Counted from the first letter of the stretch, positions 10,108 to 21,422 are shown. The stretch is DNA of 64,000 bases from Megamerina dolium (GCA_963854835.1 OY978527.1:16563584-16627583), one strand, 5' to 3'. Notes: a model not told the origin generated them from the letters alone. Made by a program: numbers and translations.

Positions 10108-10455
10108 TTAATGAAGCTGATTATGAAATATGATTGTAGAGTAAAATGAAAATTGGGCCATTGTTTCGCGTGTTGTGTCATTTGTCAGCCAAGTCCAGCT
10201 CTTCCATTTTGCGACAAAAAAAAAAAAAAATACGGCGGATACAGGTGCGATATTTTCCTTTGTCCGCACTCTACGTATGCGTGTTGGTGGTTTAATGTCC
10301 AATAACGTAAATTTGGTGCGAAATTTAGTCACAAGATTCCGAATAGTCGCCTCAGAAGGTCGCCCAAACTGACCATAAAAAGGAAGAAGTGCATTATGCA
10401 CGAGAACAACTGAACTGCCAAAAGCGGAGTTGCCAAAAGAAAGTTGCTAAAAAAT
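10108..10455 (-). pseudogene. DUF4817-type transposase N-terminus, remnant
   Basis: Minus-strand reading gives FYGQFGRPSEATIRNLVTKF, then PTRIRRVRTKENIAPVSAV, then a poly-F run from an A15 tract. GRPSEATIRNLV plus RRVRTxENIA is the helix-turn-helix pattern annotated as DUF4817 in many insect transposases of the Tc1/mariner superfamily. The catalytic domain is absent. Sequence upstream of the start (AACTGCCAAAAGCGGAGTTG) resembles that flanking the copy at 16.9-18.7 kb, so both belong to one family. Confidence 0.65.
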
Positions 10456-10544
10456 CACCCTGAATGTATAATAGAATGCATTTTGTATGGAAACATTGGA
10501 GCAAAAAAAAAAAAATAATAGAGATCGGTCATACATTTTAAAGC

Positions 10545-10735
10545 TCTAGCGGCATTCCTCGGTGATTTTACTCTTCTAGTAGTGAATTTGGGTGTTTTAA
10601 TGATTGTTTCGACTTTCATCATTTTTGTTTAAGGTTAGGGCTTCTTACCAAACCAAACTAATCCTGGATTCGAATTCAGCCCTTCCAAATACATATGGGT
10701 ATTTCTACAAAAATGTCAACCACAACTGAAAACTT
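10545..10735 (+). repeat. Dispersed GATTTTCAGG family, terminal module
   Basis: Carries CGGTCATACATTTTA-like and GGCATTCCTCGG words. It then has the shared ending module with GGTTAGGG, ACCAAACCAAAC, a GGATTCGAATTCAGC core and a FATGTTAAC-position relative (AAAATGTCAACC). The same module recurs near 34930, 39710, 57300 and 62580. Confidence 0.55.
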
Positions 10736-10875
10736 TAATGTGCTGCGAAATCCGAAAATATATATGCACTTTTAATTCTGAAAAGATAAATATCTTACAT
10801 AATAGTTAAAACCAGAAAAACCTTATCCAAACTTAGGTCGAACTTTTTCCGTAATATAGATATAGTTTTCAATTA

Positions 10876-11085
10876 CAAGCAATTGAGAGTTCTTCCCACA
10901 GTAACGATTTGCCATGGAAAAGTTTCTAAAGGAACTCTGTGACAAAGCTCAGAAAAAGTGATGTCGCAAGATTTCTGCCATTCGGAACCGGCTAAAATAA
11001 GTAGGTCCCCTATAATACTGTTCAAAATTTAACACGCACCACCGTTCGGGGCCTATAAGTGCCATATATTTATTTATTTTTATAA
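10876..11085 (+). mobile_element. tRNA-derived SINE, 5'-truncated copy
   Basis: Aligns from the GGCAAGCAATTTGCAATTCTTCC-equivalent position of the 14631 copy to the end (GTGCCATATATTTATTTATT). The tRNA head and first third of the body are missing. An internal deletion removes part of the GAGCTCGG region. Confidence 0.8.
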
Positions 11086-12120
11086 AGGTAGATAAAAACT
11101 AAAGACATTAGTTTAAATTTTGTCCAATGGTTTTAAGCAAACACTCCACTGTGGTAAAAAAGCGAGCGCTTGTATCTAAAATTAGTGTAAATTAATGGTT
11201 TTGTTTTTCGGAATAGTTTTATGTCGCGTAAGTTATGAAAATATTTCATTTTTGACTAGTATCAGCACAAAAAATATCCCAATTACATTTAAAAGCGATA
11301 TTAAAACAATTTATAACTACATTTTTTTCAGTATTATTTGCTGTTTAAACATTTTTTTTTATCAAATTCTTCGAATAACAAATTATTGCTAAGAAAATTT
11401 CCAATCGAGGACTTCCACCTTTCTTTAAATTTTGTAATTAAAGAACTCATCGACCGACCGAGCAGGCATCTGTCACTTATGATATTTTAACAAGAAATTG
11501 TCTACAGAAGCGAAGTTATATCATCAGGAAGCTGATGATTTACTCAGCAACCCGACAAAGGATTTACACCCTTGTGAAGAGAATTTTTCATAATAAACAA
11601 ATTAGTGAACTGCCAATCAAATGTTATCGGACTCTTGTGATTTTAACAGGAAAATCTAACAATAAAGGAGAGTTGCCATCATAAATGAATAACATCACAT
11701 TTTTTCTCTAAAATAGTTTTCAACAAATAAATTGCGAACAATTAAACTGACCTGTCGGCGATTTTATAAAAAAATATGCCTCAGGCAGAGGGTCGCTATT
11801 TGAATCCAAATACTCTTAAGATAATCTCAGAATAAAGCTGCGAAAGTAGGTAAGCGAATAGTCCACAGATATGCAGAACAACCGTCGGAATTTTGTGATT
11901 TTATAATAATAATTTATCTTCCTAAGAGAGCGTCTATCATATCGACCAAATGCATTGGCGTCGGGATCTTCTAACATTAATAATTCAATAATACCAAACT
12001 TTAAGCAGATTTGAAATTAAGCATCAACAATAAAAAAGTTGATGACCTACCGATTAACCTGATTGCATTGGCCATATGTTTTCAAGTACATTTTTTCCCT
12101 TTCTCTCTCGTATAATCCTT
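11086..12120. other. AT-rich non-coding stretch
   Basis: No ORF with protein-like composition and no recognised repeat. Confidence 0.5.
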
Positions 12121-12730
12121 TTATAAGAATATTTATACCCTACACTCAAAGGGTTAAGGGTGTATTGGGTTTGCATTACTGTTTGCAACGCGCATAAGAA
12201 GAGGGAACATATGTGTATAGCAAATTAAACATATTTTTGAATAGAATCGCGATCTAAGTCGGTTTATCCATCTCAACATATTTGTCCCTATGTGTGCTCA
12301 GACGACAATTGACTTAATTGTAGCACGATTGTGTTGGAAATTGGTACATGAGATTATTTTCACTAAAGAAGGGATAAGTTCGAAATTGGGCAAAATCGGA
12401 CGAAAACCACGCCTACCTCCCATACAAAAGTATGATTCTGAATGGATGTTGTCACACTTTATGCCTGAAAATATAAAGCTATCAAGTTGAAACTTGGTAC
12501 ATATGATTACTGTAGGTTTTGCATTAGCCAGTGTGAATATAGTCAGATTCAGATGAGGATCACGCCTATATCCCATACAAAAGTATGATGATTATTTTTT
12601 CTGTCACATGAATATGTTCGAGAATGGTGTCATCCAATAAAAATCACGCCTACCTACCGCAAAAAAGTCTATATTTTCGAACATATAATTTGTCTGTTTG
12701 TCATAGTGTAGGGTATCTATCTAAGCTTCG
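12121..12730 (+). repeat. TATACCCTAC dispersed repeat
   Basis: Begins near TTTATACCCTACACTCAAAG, has a GATCTAAGTCGGTTTATCCAT segment and then alternates CACGCCTACCTCCCATAC-type words. It ends with a second GTGTAGGGTAT. Such sequences are widespread non-coding repeats in higher flies; I cannot give a family name. Related sequence flanks the Gypsy insertion at 21.9/27.9 kb, and degenerate relatives lie at 14.3 and 16.2 kb. Confidence 0.55.
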
Positions 12731-14630
12731 GTATTAGCGACGTTAAGTTTTATAAATACTTTTATTCATGCTTTACAAAGATTACATTAAACTGAAGCAG
12801 CAAAACTAACAACAACAACAACAAAAAGTTAAGTGTCGAAATGAGCTTAAAAGCGGCAGCAATCCATTGGGTGAATTATCCTTTAACAAACAAGTATATT
12901 ACCGACGATGACGACGACGACGACGAAGAAACAGAGGCAGGTAAAAAGCGAAATCATTATCATAATGAAAAATATATTGGCCCACCTATGCGTTACGGTA
13001 TTCCCTTAACTGCCTTCAAATCCCTTCATACGAAATACACACACACACGAGAGCATACTGCCATACTCGTACTTACTTGGTTGATATCTAAACGACATAC
13101 ATATTTTAGTCATAAAAATTTTTTGTGGCTGTTGTTCACAGTTTGTTCACTTCACTTTAGTTTGTTGCTGTTTTCAGTTTTTCGGTTTAATTAATTCGCA
13201 TTAAATGAAATTGAAACACCTGTGAACAAGGAGACGACGACGACAACAACAGAAAGGCAATCAGCCAGGCAAGCTGGCTGGTTGGAAGGCTGGCTGGCTG
13301 GCTGGCTGGTCGCCGACAATGGTAAATCTAAATTACCATATTACTTGCTGCATGCTTACTACATACATATATTTAAACTCGCACAATTCCCACAATGTAC
13401 AAGTAACGTAGAACGAACAAATAAGAACAAGGTGTAGCAGATGAAGGCAAATTGTATGGAGCCCAACTGAGTTAAACTTCTTTTCGCGGCACTGCCACTT
13501 CAATAGTATGCATACATATTGTTGCAGTACAATCGTCTATGTAAAAGTGGTTTGACTTGCGTTTTGTTCAATGTCCATACATACAGTCGCACCAGTAATA
13601 GGGGTTGTTAAAACTGACTGCTCGTTTGTTTAGTTTTGTTGTGAGTTTCTTTTTGCTTCGCTAGATTCGCTCATTAACTGCCACACAAAGAGTCAGGGCA
13701 GGCATGCTTCTTCTGCTTCTAGCCGCTGTGCAGCTAGGTACGTACTTCATTTGTGCCCATTTCAGGCTTTCATTTTCATTTGGATGCGAAGGAGTAACGT
13801 GACTAACCACAAACTCGACAGTGTTATTCGACCGCTTACTTGAGGGTCGCTTGTTGTTTTTCTCCTTACACACTGCGACTTGTCAAACCGAATTGAATGA
13901 AAGGACGAATGCCATCGAATTGCTTGGATGGCTTTTGGCTTTCAACAAAAATATATTTGCAAGCAATCCGATACGATGCAAAATTTCCTTTTTATTCCAT
14001 CGCCTTATTATTGTAGTGAAATTGCGCGACTCGAATTCAGGTAGAGCGATAGCGAATGCGAATCGTGTGGTTAAGAGTTATTGAGAATTCAAGAAGTTTC
14101 TGATTTTTATCGATAACTACAGGGGTGAGAACATGTTTACGTACTCGTATGTATGCAATGTACTTGTAAGACTAAATGACTGTGAAAATTTGAGTGGCAA
14201 ACTGCAGGAATAACAATGAAATCGAATTTCACATTTTGATGACTTCTTGTACATGGTTGTATTTATTTTTGGATAATTGGGGGGAGGAATTTTTTAAATA
14301 AACTATTAAAATTTTATACAACTCAGTAACGGGTATGAGAAGTTTCGAAAGCAGCGTTGTGTGGCTTGCCCATTTCTTGCAAAATTATTTCCACCTACAA
14401 ATAACGATGGTATAATTAAAAAAAAAAAAATCTCAATTTTGTATGGGAGGTATATGGAAAAATGGTCGTAGCTCGCTGTCTTTGTGCCAATTATACGACA
14501 TATTGTAGATGCAAAGCTTCCTAAATAATACTATATATGTAATATAATATTCAAGTAAAACCAATTTTGATAATTGTTACAATTTTTGACGTTTAAAACA
14601 TTCTAAGTTTTTTAGCGTTTAAAGTTATAA
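12731..14630. other. Non-coding stretch with simple repeats
   Basis: Contains AAC runs (12805-12825), a GAC run (12905-12930), another GACGAC/AACAAC run at 13233-13250 and a GGCT tetranucleotide run at 13286-13309. ORFs across these are low-complexity. Degenerate TATGGGAGG-type words near 14440 belong to the TATACCCTAC family. Confidence 0.5.
13286..13309. repeat. (GGCT)n microsatellite
   Basis: Six GGCT units after a diverged start. Confidence 0.9.
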
Positions 14631-14990
14631 GGTGGATGCCTTGGCTCAGTGGTTAGTACGTCGGCCTTCTGATCTACAGGTCGTCGTGGGTTTAATCTCC
14701 GGCTGAAGCATAAATTTAATATAGAAAAGATTTTTCTTTGGTACGGTACCCACTTGACGGCAAGCAATTTGCAATTCTTCCGACAGTAACAACTCGCCGT
14801 GGAAAAGCTTCTAAAAGAACTCTGTGACAAAGCTCAGAAAAAGTGACGTCACAAGGGTTTTGCCGTTCGGAGCCGGCTAAAATAAGTCGATCCCTTCAAA
14901 TACTGTCCAAAATTTAACACGCACAACAGTGCTGGAAGAGGAGCTCGGTGAAATAGTCCTTCGGAGCTCAAAAGTGCTACATATTTTTTT
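14631..14990 (+). mobile_element. Complete tRNA-derived SINE
   Basis: Opens with a tRNA-like head: CCTTGGCTCAGTGGTTAG (A box) and GGGTTTAATCTCC (slightly decayed B box). The body includes GATTTTTCTTTGGTACGG, AACTCTGTGACAAAGCTCAG and GAGCCGGCTAAAATAAG, and it ends at GTGCTACATATTTTTTTAG. At about 360 bases it is longer than the minus-strand copy at 4149 because it keeps a segment around AATTCTTCCGACAGTAACAA that the other lacks. Confidence 0.85.
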
Positions 14991-15290
14991 AGTTATAAGC
15001 GCTAAAGTTAGCACTTTTGTTGTTGTTTTTTGCCATGTATTTATCGCCTTTATTAATTTATGTGTCAAAAATAGTTGTCCTTTGCAAAAGACTGTTTTTA
15101 CGATTTAAACTTGTAAAATAAATTCCGCGATTTTGTATTTGAGTTACGATAAATAGTAGGTGTGGCTTGTCTTGCGAAATTGTTTCACGTTATATGTGCA
15201 ATCTATGTGCCAAATATTATTGCCCTAGATAAAAATATTGTTGTGGCTTTCATCCTATTACAATCCTTTTCAAACTTAAATTTACATATA
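14991..15290. other. Spacer, no gene seen
   Basis: AT-rich, containing a TAGGTGTGGCTTGTCTTGC-type word of the TATACCCTAC family. Confidence 0.4.
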
Positions 15291-16205
15291 CAAGGTGCGA
15301 CAATTATGTATTAAGACTGCCTCTAGAAAACACAATTAAAACACGATACCTGCTAATTTTTCGGTATATTTATTTGAAATATTCTCCTCCTGATTCAATA
15401 TTCTTGTTACATCGATTTAATAGTGATTCAAACGTGTGTTCCAGCTCATTTTTCGGAATTGCCTTCAGTGCCCTCGTCGATTCCCGTTGTATGGTCTGAA
15501 TATCATTAAAAAAGCATCCTTTCAACTTCAATTTCAGTTTTGGGAATAAAAAGAAGTCGCACGGTGCCAAATCAGTTGAATAAGGCGGGTGATTCAACAC
15601 ACAGGCCTGATTCCGAGCAAAAAATTGACGAACAATGAGTGCTGTGTGACTCGGTGGATTATCGTGCACAGAGATCAAGTTTTTGGATCGCGGTATTCTG
15701 GTCGAACACGACGGATTCTGGACATCAAACGTTTCAAAACTTCGAGGTAACATGCAGAAGTAACTGTTTAACCAGTTGGAACAAATTCTTTGTGGATAAT
15801 TCCTTTCCTATCGAAGAATGTGATGAGCATTGTTTTGATTTTTGATGAAACTTTTTGTGTTTCTTTGGCTTGTGGTGAGTTTTTTGATTTCTATTCCGCA
15901 CTTTGACGCTTGGTTTCTGGATCGTATTGGAAACACAATGTTTCATCACCCGTAACAATTGTTTTCAGGAAGTTCAGATCATTTTCTGCAGCTGCAACCA
16001 TGTCTCTAGAATGACTGACTCTCATTAATTTTCGGTCCTCGGTCAATGTGTGTGGAACAAATCTCGCGCAGACCTTTGTTTTACCTAAATTCTCGTGAAG
16101 AATGAATCGGATAGTTTCTCTGTTGATGTTTAAGGCCTCTTTCTTCAGGTATCGGAACAACTGTGGCCAGGGTCCATAGGCATCTCCTTCGCAGCTCTTC
16201 AATGC
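15291..16205 (-). mobile_element. Mariner-like element, 5' part deleted
   Basis: The plus-left end (CAAGGTGCGACAATTATGTA) follows a TA at 15289-15290 and matches the terminal repeat of the copy at 59438-60719. The other end is missing: coding similarity stops at about 16205 without a terminal repeat. Confidence 0.85.
15370..16202 (-). pseudogene. Mariner transposase, broken
   Basis: Minus-strand frames give ALNINRETIRFIL, the end of the DNA-binding region. TIVTGDETLCFQYDPETKRQ follows, with the first catalytic Asp. Then come a lysine-rich HKPKKHKKFHQKSK stretch, VHDNPPSHTA (second Asp) and PPYSTDLAPCDFFLFPKLK (third Asp), so it is a DD34D mariner. It ends in ESGGEYFK with TAA at 15370-15372. 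About 80 N-terminal codons are replaced by an unrelated or deleted join near YLKKE. Two frame changes occur near 15750 and 15900. It is dead but clearly the same family as the plus-strand copy at 59.4 kb. Confidence 0.9.
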
Positions 16206-16874
16206 ATATAATTGCAGGTATCGAGCTTCAGCTTGATAACTTTATACTTTCCTAAGAAAAGTGTGGAAAATATACTTGGAAGGCACTCACTAAATAATGA
16301 ATATAATAAATATTTAATAAAATGTACCTAGCTTCGCCTTGAAAACTTTACACTTCGTGAGAAAAGTGTGAAAAAATACATTTGAAAACATACTTTTGTA
16401 TGGGAGCTGGGCGTAGTTTTTATACAGTTCACGCCATTTTTAAATATGTCCGTTTTCTGTCAAACTTAACTTCAAATGCTGAGTTTAAAGATCTATAGCA
16501 TAATGATTTATGCGCGCAAAGTACCAAACATGCCTTTGTATGAGAAGTAGGTGTAGTTTTCATCCGATTCTGCCAATTTACGAACTCATTCGTTTGTTGG
16601 TACAAATTCAATGTTTAAAATACCAATTTTCAGCAGAATTTCTTTATAATCACGGCAGTTATCATGCGTAAACGTACTGATAGGCAGATGGACAGGGAAA
16701 GAGGGTCGGATGGTGATTCTAATCGATAATCAGGCTTTTCTGAAAACATTTTTGCGCGAAAGTTTTCGTTTGTCAGCTATGCATTTTAGATTGCTGACAA
16801 GTGATAATATACATGCGAAAATTGGTTCAGGATAAGCCTGAATATTGATTTTTTAAGAGCCTTCGGATTTGATT
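16206..16874. repeat. Degenerate TATACCCTAC-family sequence
   Basis: Two local echoes of the same text (ATTGCAGGTATCGAGCTTCAG and AATGTACCTAGCTTCGCCTTG) are each followed by AAAAGTGTG. TTTGTATGGGAGCTGGGCGT and TTTGTATGAGAAGTAGGTGT then follow. No ORF of interest. Confidence 0.45.
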
Positions 16875-17306
16875 AGAACAAAAACACATAAAATTTAGAG
16901 AAATGTATGCAATCTTTATTTGAGTCGCTAGAACCATCTATATAATTCAATGCTTATAGATGATTTCATGGTTCATACGCTGCGTCCAATTTTTGGAATA
17001 CTCTCTCCAACATATCGGCCGGTATCTCACGAATAAATCGATAATTCACGGTCATCAACAACACTGGCGGATACAGCTGCAATATTTTCCTCTGTCTGTA
17101 CTCTACGTTAGCGTGTTGGTGGTCAGAAGATCGCCCAAACTGACCATAAAATGGATGAATGAATAACCAAGCATGCATTTTGATAATATAATTCAATAAT
17201 CTGCAAGTTGTTCGTTTGTAAGTCGATTCATGGTTAAATTATAGACCAAACTGAACATGATGGACGTGTAACATGTTACATGAAAACAGCTGAGCTGCCA
17301 AAAACT
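16875..17306 (-). pseudogene. DUF4817-type transposon remnant, left part
   Basis: Minus strand encodes HPFYGQFGRSSD, a scrambled RRVRTxEN-like segment in another frame, then VNYRFIREIPADMLERVFQK and a stop. The first part equals the helix-turn-helix start of the 10108 copy. The second part resembles the C-terminal tail usual for this transposase type, so the catalytic centre is deleted. An RTE-like element is inserted next to it (17307-18606), and the remaining part resumes at 18637. Confidence 0.6.
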
Positions 17307-18606
17307 TAGTTACTTACTTATCTGGCCATAACAACCGAATATCGATTTAGGCCGAAAATAACATGCTTCGCCAGCCATCTCTGTTCTTCGCTAGCTGGCG
17401 CCAGTTAGAAATTCCAAGCGCCGTCAGGTTCTCCAGTACTTGGTCTTTCCACCTGAGGTTTGGTCTTCCTCTTCTGCGTCGTCCTCCAGCGGGCTCCGAA
17501 TATAACACCTTCTTAGCTGGAGCGTGTTCTTCCATTCGCTCGACATGACCTAGCCAGCGCAGCCACTGCGCTTTGATGCTCTTTACTATGTCAATATCGG
17601 CATACAGCTCGTACAGCTCATGGTTGTACCTTATTCGGTACTCGCCACCAACGCAAATAGGTCCAAAGATCTTGCGTAGGACTTTTCTATCGAAAACCCT
17701 AAGCATTCGCTCATCCGAGGTGGAAATTGTCCAGGCTTCAGCGCCATATGTTAGGACAGGCATGATGAGGGACTTGTAGAGTTTAGTTTTCGTTCTTCGA
17801 GAGAGGGCTCGACTTCTCAATTGCTTACTCAGCCCAAAGTAACACCTGTTAGCAAGAGTTATCCTATGTATGATATCCAAGCTGACGTCATTACTGCTTT
17901 TAATGCTGGTTCCAAGATAGACAAAGTCCCTTACTACTTCAAAAGCGTAGTTGTCAACAGTGACGTGCTGTCCAAGACGCCGGGACTCTTTGTTTGTTGA
18001 CACTAAATACTTCGTCTTGCCCTCGTTCACCGTGAGACCCATCCGACGCGACTCTCTTTCCAACTCTGAGAATGCTGCACTGACTGCTCGCGTGTTCATG
18101 CCGATTATGTCAATATCGTCGGCATACGCTAACAGCATGACACCTTGTCTGAAACCCCGTTCGGTATTAAACGGTGCGGAGAGGTCCTTCCCAATTTTCA
18201 CTGCACAACGGGAGTTATGCAGTGTCATTCCACAAAGTCGAATGAGCTTTGCAGGAATACCGAACTCAGACATTGTTGCATAGAGGTAATCCCTTACCGG
18301 ACTGTCGAAAGCGGCTTTATAATCAACAAATAGGTGGTGTGTGTCGATCTGTTTTTCTTGGGTCTTCTCCAGGATTTGGCGCAGTGTAAAAAACCAGGTC
18401 GATGGTGGATTTACCAGGTCTGAAGCCACACTGATACGGTCCAATCAGGTTGCTGAGCATAGGCTTCAACCTTTCACACAGTACGCTCGATAGAACCTTG
18501 TATGCGATACTCAGGAGACTTATTCTACGGTAGTTGGCGCAAATTATGGGGTCTCCTTTTTTATGTACAGGACAGAGAACACTGAGCCTCCAATCATCAG
18601 GCAGCA
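17307..18606 (-). mobile_element. 5'-truncated RTE-like retrotransposon copy
   Basis: 3' end with TAAG-type units at 17307-17321, then the conserved 3' UTR (CGATATTCGGTTGTTATGGC on the minus strand). It is truncated at the 5' side inside the RT domain. Imperfect flanking repeats GCTGCCAAAAAC (17294-17305) and GCTGTCAAAAAC (18625-18636) look like the target duplication. Confidence 0.88.
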
Positions 18607-18607
18607 T
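17347..18607 (-). pseudogene. RTE-like reverse transcriptase, truncated and deleted
   Basis: Begins at LPDDWRLSVLCPVHKKGD and continues through GFRPGKSTID, LFVDYKAAFDSPVRDYL, LLAYADDIDIIGMNT and the C-terminal WLGHVERMEEHAPAKK and RWKDQVLENLTALGISNW. Compared with the 31.3-33.6 kb copy it has a frameshift near 18440. It also has an in-frame loss of about 36 codons between GFRQG and VMLLAYADD. Unlike the full-length copy it keeps the eight residues MLSNLIGP before YQCGFRP. It cannot make a working reverse transcriptase. Confidence 0.9.
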
Positions 18608-18636
18608 GCAAATAAAGATTGCATGCTGTCAAAAAC

Positions 18637-18690
18637 AGTGTTGTTAAAAAATCACTCTGATTTATAATGAATCAGAATGACATATGAAAC
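18637..18690 (-). mobile_element. DUF4817-type transposon remnant, right end
   Basis: GTTAAAAAATCACTCTGA here parallels GCTAAAAAATCACCCTGA at 10444-10461, downstream of the other copy. This supports one transposon split by the RTE insertion. Confidence 0.5.
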
Positions 18691-19748
18691 GCCGGCAACT
18701 AATCTACTTATGAGCTTCAGAATAAGTTTTAAGTTTTTGTTAATATTTTAACAAATTGCTCTAGTCCTTGATATTCATAATTTAGTATTAGTTGTTTTTA
18801 AATTGTATAATAATACTTGTAAAATACTTGAATACTAGCTACACGTACTTTGACGTCATAACACTTGTGCAATACTTGTATGTATAATCATAATGTTTTT
18901 CTACTAAATCGTATAATCGTAGTTTATAAATATCCTGATAGTCTTTACTGTAGATATACCTCTTATAATTCCTATAGAAAGTTTGTGTAATATCTATTTT
19001 GGTTCTACCCACCCTTTTTAAAAAAATACCCTTAAAAACGGAAAAGAAAAAGAAATTTCACTCAAGAATTGTTACATATGTGTTTCATTGTTGCAATGTT
19101 GGGATTTTCAATGTATGTATATATTTGTACTCGACAAGGACGACATGCTGAGTTTTTCAAATGTAACTATTGTGTTATTATTATTACAATTTCTTTTTGT
19201 TTTTCTCATTTCTTCTTTTTTCAGAACTTTTTCCTGTTGCATGTTTGTGCTAATTAGCATTTAAATAAATAGCGAAATAGTGATTGTGTACAGGATTTTT
19301 ATTATTATTTTGTTTTTAGTGTGCGTTTTTGTTGTTGTTTTTTTGTGAAATGTAATTTCAAGTTTTTCATTCAACAATTCAAAATGTCTGTCTGTCTGTC
19401 TGTCTGTCAAGTGAATTGTTAGATATTTCTGATTCAGATAAAAGTGACATAGTGATTGTAAACATGCAAAATACTTTGACATTTTGACATTGTTAACAGT
19501 TACTAGTTACATACTTGTATCGTATCGTATCGTATGCACATTATTTTGTAATAGAAACTTAAGTACTTACATAATAAATTTACATTGTAATCAAATAATA
19601 CTTTGCATAGATTGTCTGAAAAAAAAAACCATGAAACTCATTTCAATGCAGCAAATTTCGCACAAAAATTTTGAAGAGAGAAAAAAGGATTTTTATAAAA
19701 TTTTGCACTTTGAAAATTTGTTGCATAGAAATTTAAGTTTTAGTAATA
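18691..19748. other. Non-coding stretch
   Basis: AT-rich with a TCTG tetranucleotide run (19385-19408) and a GTATC run (19516-19533). No protein-like ORF. Confidence 0.5.
19385..19408. repeat. (TGTC)6 microsatellite
   Basis: Six perfect tetranucleotide units. Confidence 0.95.
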
Positions 19749-20205
19749 GCCTAGACAGACGGCAGCCTAATTCCGGATTACCGGCGCACTTAATCCGAAT
19801 AAAATAATAACCTGACAGACCTGATTGCTGTTTTATTAGGTCTGTCCACTTACATTACTATACCTATCAATTTCTGTCATCTATCACTCTCAGAAACTTG
19901 TAAATTGACATTCACCGTTCGTAATTGACAGCTGGATTTATTTGTTCGCCAACACTTTTCATGTTGAAAACTGTAAACAAAATTCTTGAAAGTTTTTTGT
20001 TAGCGAACACACCTAATATTTTGTAAAATGTATGGAGAAAAATTCACAATAGTCAATTTTCAGCAGTGTTGCCATCGCAAATTGCCCTAATCCTCTTTTA
20101 TTTTGAGAATTAACTCATACAGTTTATGCGGATTAGCTGCAGTTAATGCCCGAGTTAATTCGAATTAACTCGGTAATCCGGAATTAGGCTACCGTCTGTC
20201 TAGGC
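19749..20205. mobile_element. MITE with 35-bp terminal inverted repeats
   Basis: A 457-bp element flanked by TA (19747-19748, 20206-20207). The first 35 bases (starting GCCTAGACAGACGGCAGCC) and the reverse complement of the last 35 differ at one position. No coding capacity. Internal structure: a 9-bp hairpin GACAGACCT/AGGTCTGTC at 19814-19846, a perfect 22-bp palindrome CGAGTTAATTCGAATTAACTCG next to the right end, and several CGGATTA/TAATCCG words near both ends. TA duplication and small size suggest mobilisation by a Tc1/mariner-superfamily enzyme, but no transposase in this window shares its ends. Confidence 0.88.
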
Positions 20206-20530
20206 TATAAGACATATTTTCGTTAGCTTTCAAATTATGTGTAGAAAGAATTTCAGCAGATGAAAAATACCAAAAATTAAATTTTACAACATAAAATTAT
20301 GGCATTTTTAGTACGAAATATTTCACAGTTACATAAATTGAATTCATTAAGATGTTTAAAATTAGCTCTTTTCAATAAGAACTTTTTGTGAGGTTCCAGA
20401 AGGTTTTACGTCAAGCCGAAAATATTGCGGCTTATTTATTATATGCATATATTATTAAGTGCTTAACTTAATTTCCGCCCAAAAAGGCTTAGGAAAAATC
20501 ATTTATTGGAAAAAATTTATACAATTTATT
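20206..20530. other. Spacer, no gene seen
   Basis: AT-rich, probably including the 3' flank of the mariner that follows; no terminal repeat found. Confidence 0.4.
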
Positions 20531-21422
20531 TCAATGAAAGTAATTTCCATTACTTTCTACAACTTTTTTCCAACATTCTGGCAAATGAGCGATACCATTT
20601 CGATAAAACGATGTCGATTTCGAAGCAATCCATCAATCCACCCATTTTCGCACTTCTTCAAGAGTTCGGAAACGTGTACCGTGAGGAAGAATTTCCCATT
20701 CGAGCTGCGTCAGTGTTTCTTTGACGATTTTTCCAGTATGTGACCGAGCGTTATCGTGAAGGAGAATAACCTAGCGCCTGTTACTCGCTATTACTGGTCT
20801 TTTTCGCAACAGCTCATCATTCAATTTGTTCAATTGACGTTTGTAGACATCAACAGTAACAGTTTAATTCGGTTTCAGCAGCTCGTAGTACACTACTCCT
20901 TGCTGATCCCACCAAATGCAGAGCATAGCCTTATGACCGTAGATGTTCCGTTTTGGCTGTGATGTTGATGGCTGTCCTGGGTACACCCATGACTTCTTCC
21001 GTTTGGAAAAGTCGTAGTAGATCCACTTTTCATCGCCAGTCACAATACGCCAGAGAAAACTCTTCCTTTTCTATCTGCCAAGCAAGGAAATCGCGATATT
21101 GAAACGGTTGTGAATGGTACTTTCAGACAAATCATGTGGTACCCATTTTCCTTCCTTTTGGAACTTTCCCATGGAGTGTAAACGTTTGGAAGCAGCTGCT
21201 TCAGTAACTTCTAGCTCGTTTCCAAGTTCTTCTAACGTTCGAGCTGAGTTTTCATGCAATAATGCTTGCAATTCATCGTCTATACCGCTCTTCACATGTT
21301 GCATGTGATGGGGCTTGATCACCATAATATTCTTCAAATAATCGATGGACCTCTGCTACACTTTTTTTCAAATCAAAGTAGCGCAGAAGCACATGTCGAA
21401 AAAACATTTTATCGCGTTCCAT
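20531..21422 (-). pseudogene. Mariner transposase, internally deleted
   Basis: Start ATG at 21422-21420 (MERDKMFFRHVLLRYFDLKK), followed after a shift by DDELQALLHENSARTLEELG and VTEAAASKRLHSMGKFQKEG, the second helix-turn-helix. It continues with IVTGDEKWIYYDFSKRKKSW (first Asp), GVVYYELLKPN and ILLHDNARSHTGKIVKETL (second Asp). The segment that should hold the third Asp is missing: WEILPHG joins RFRTLEEVRKW directly. The C-terminus is frameshifted and the stop lies at 20533-20531. It belongs to a different mariner subfamily from the 15.3 and 59.4 kb copies. Terminal repeats were not pinned down. Confidence 0.85.

Noticed and set aside
12841..13194. 117-codon ORF with a poly-Asp run
   Set aside because: Asp run is a GAC/GAT microsatellite; the rest has no recognised domain and no splice or start context.
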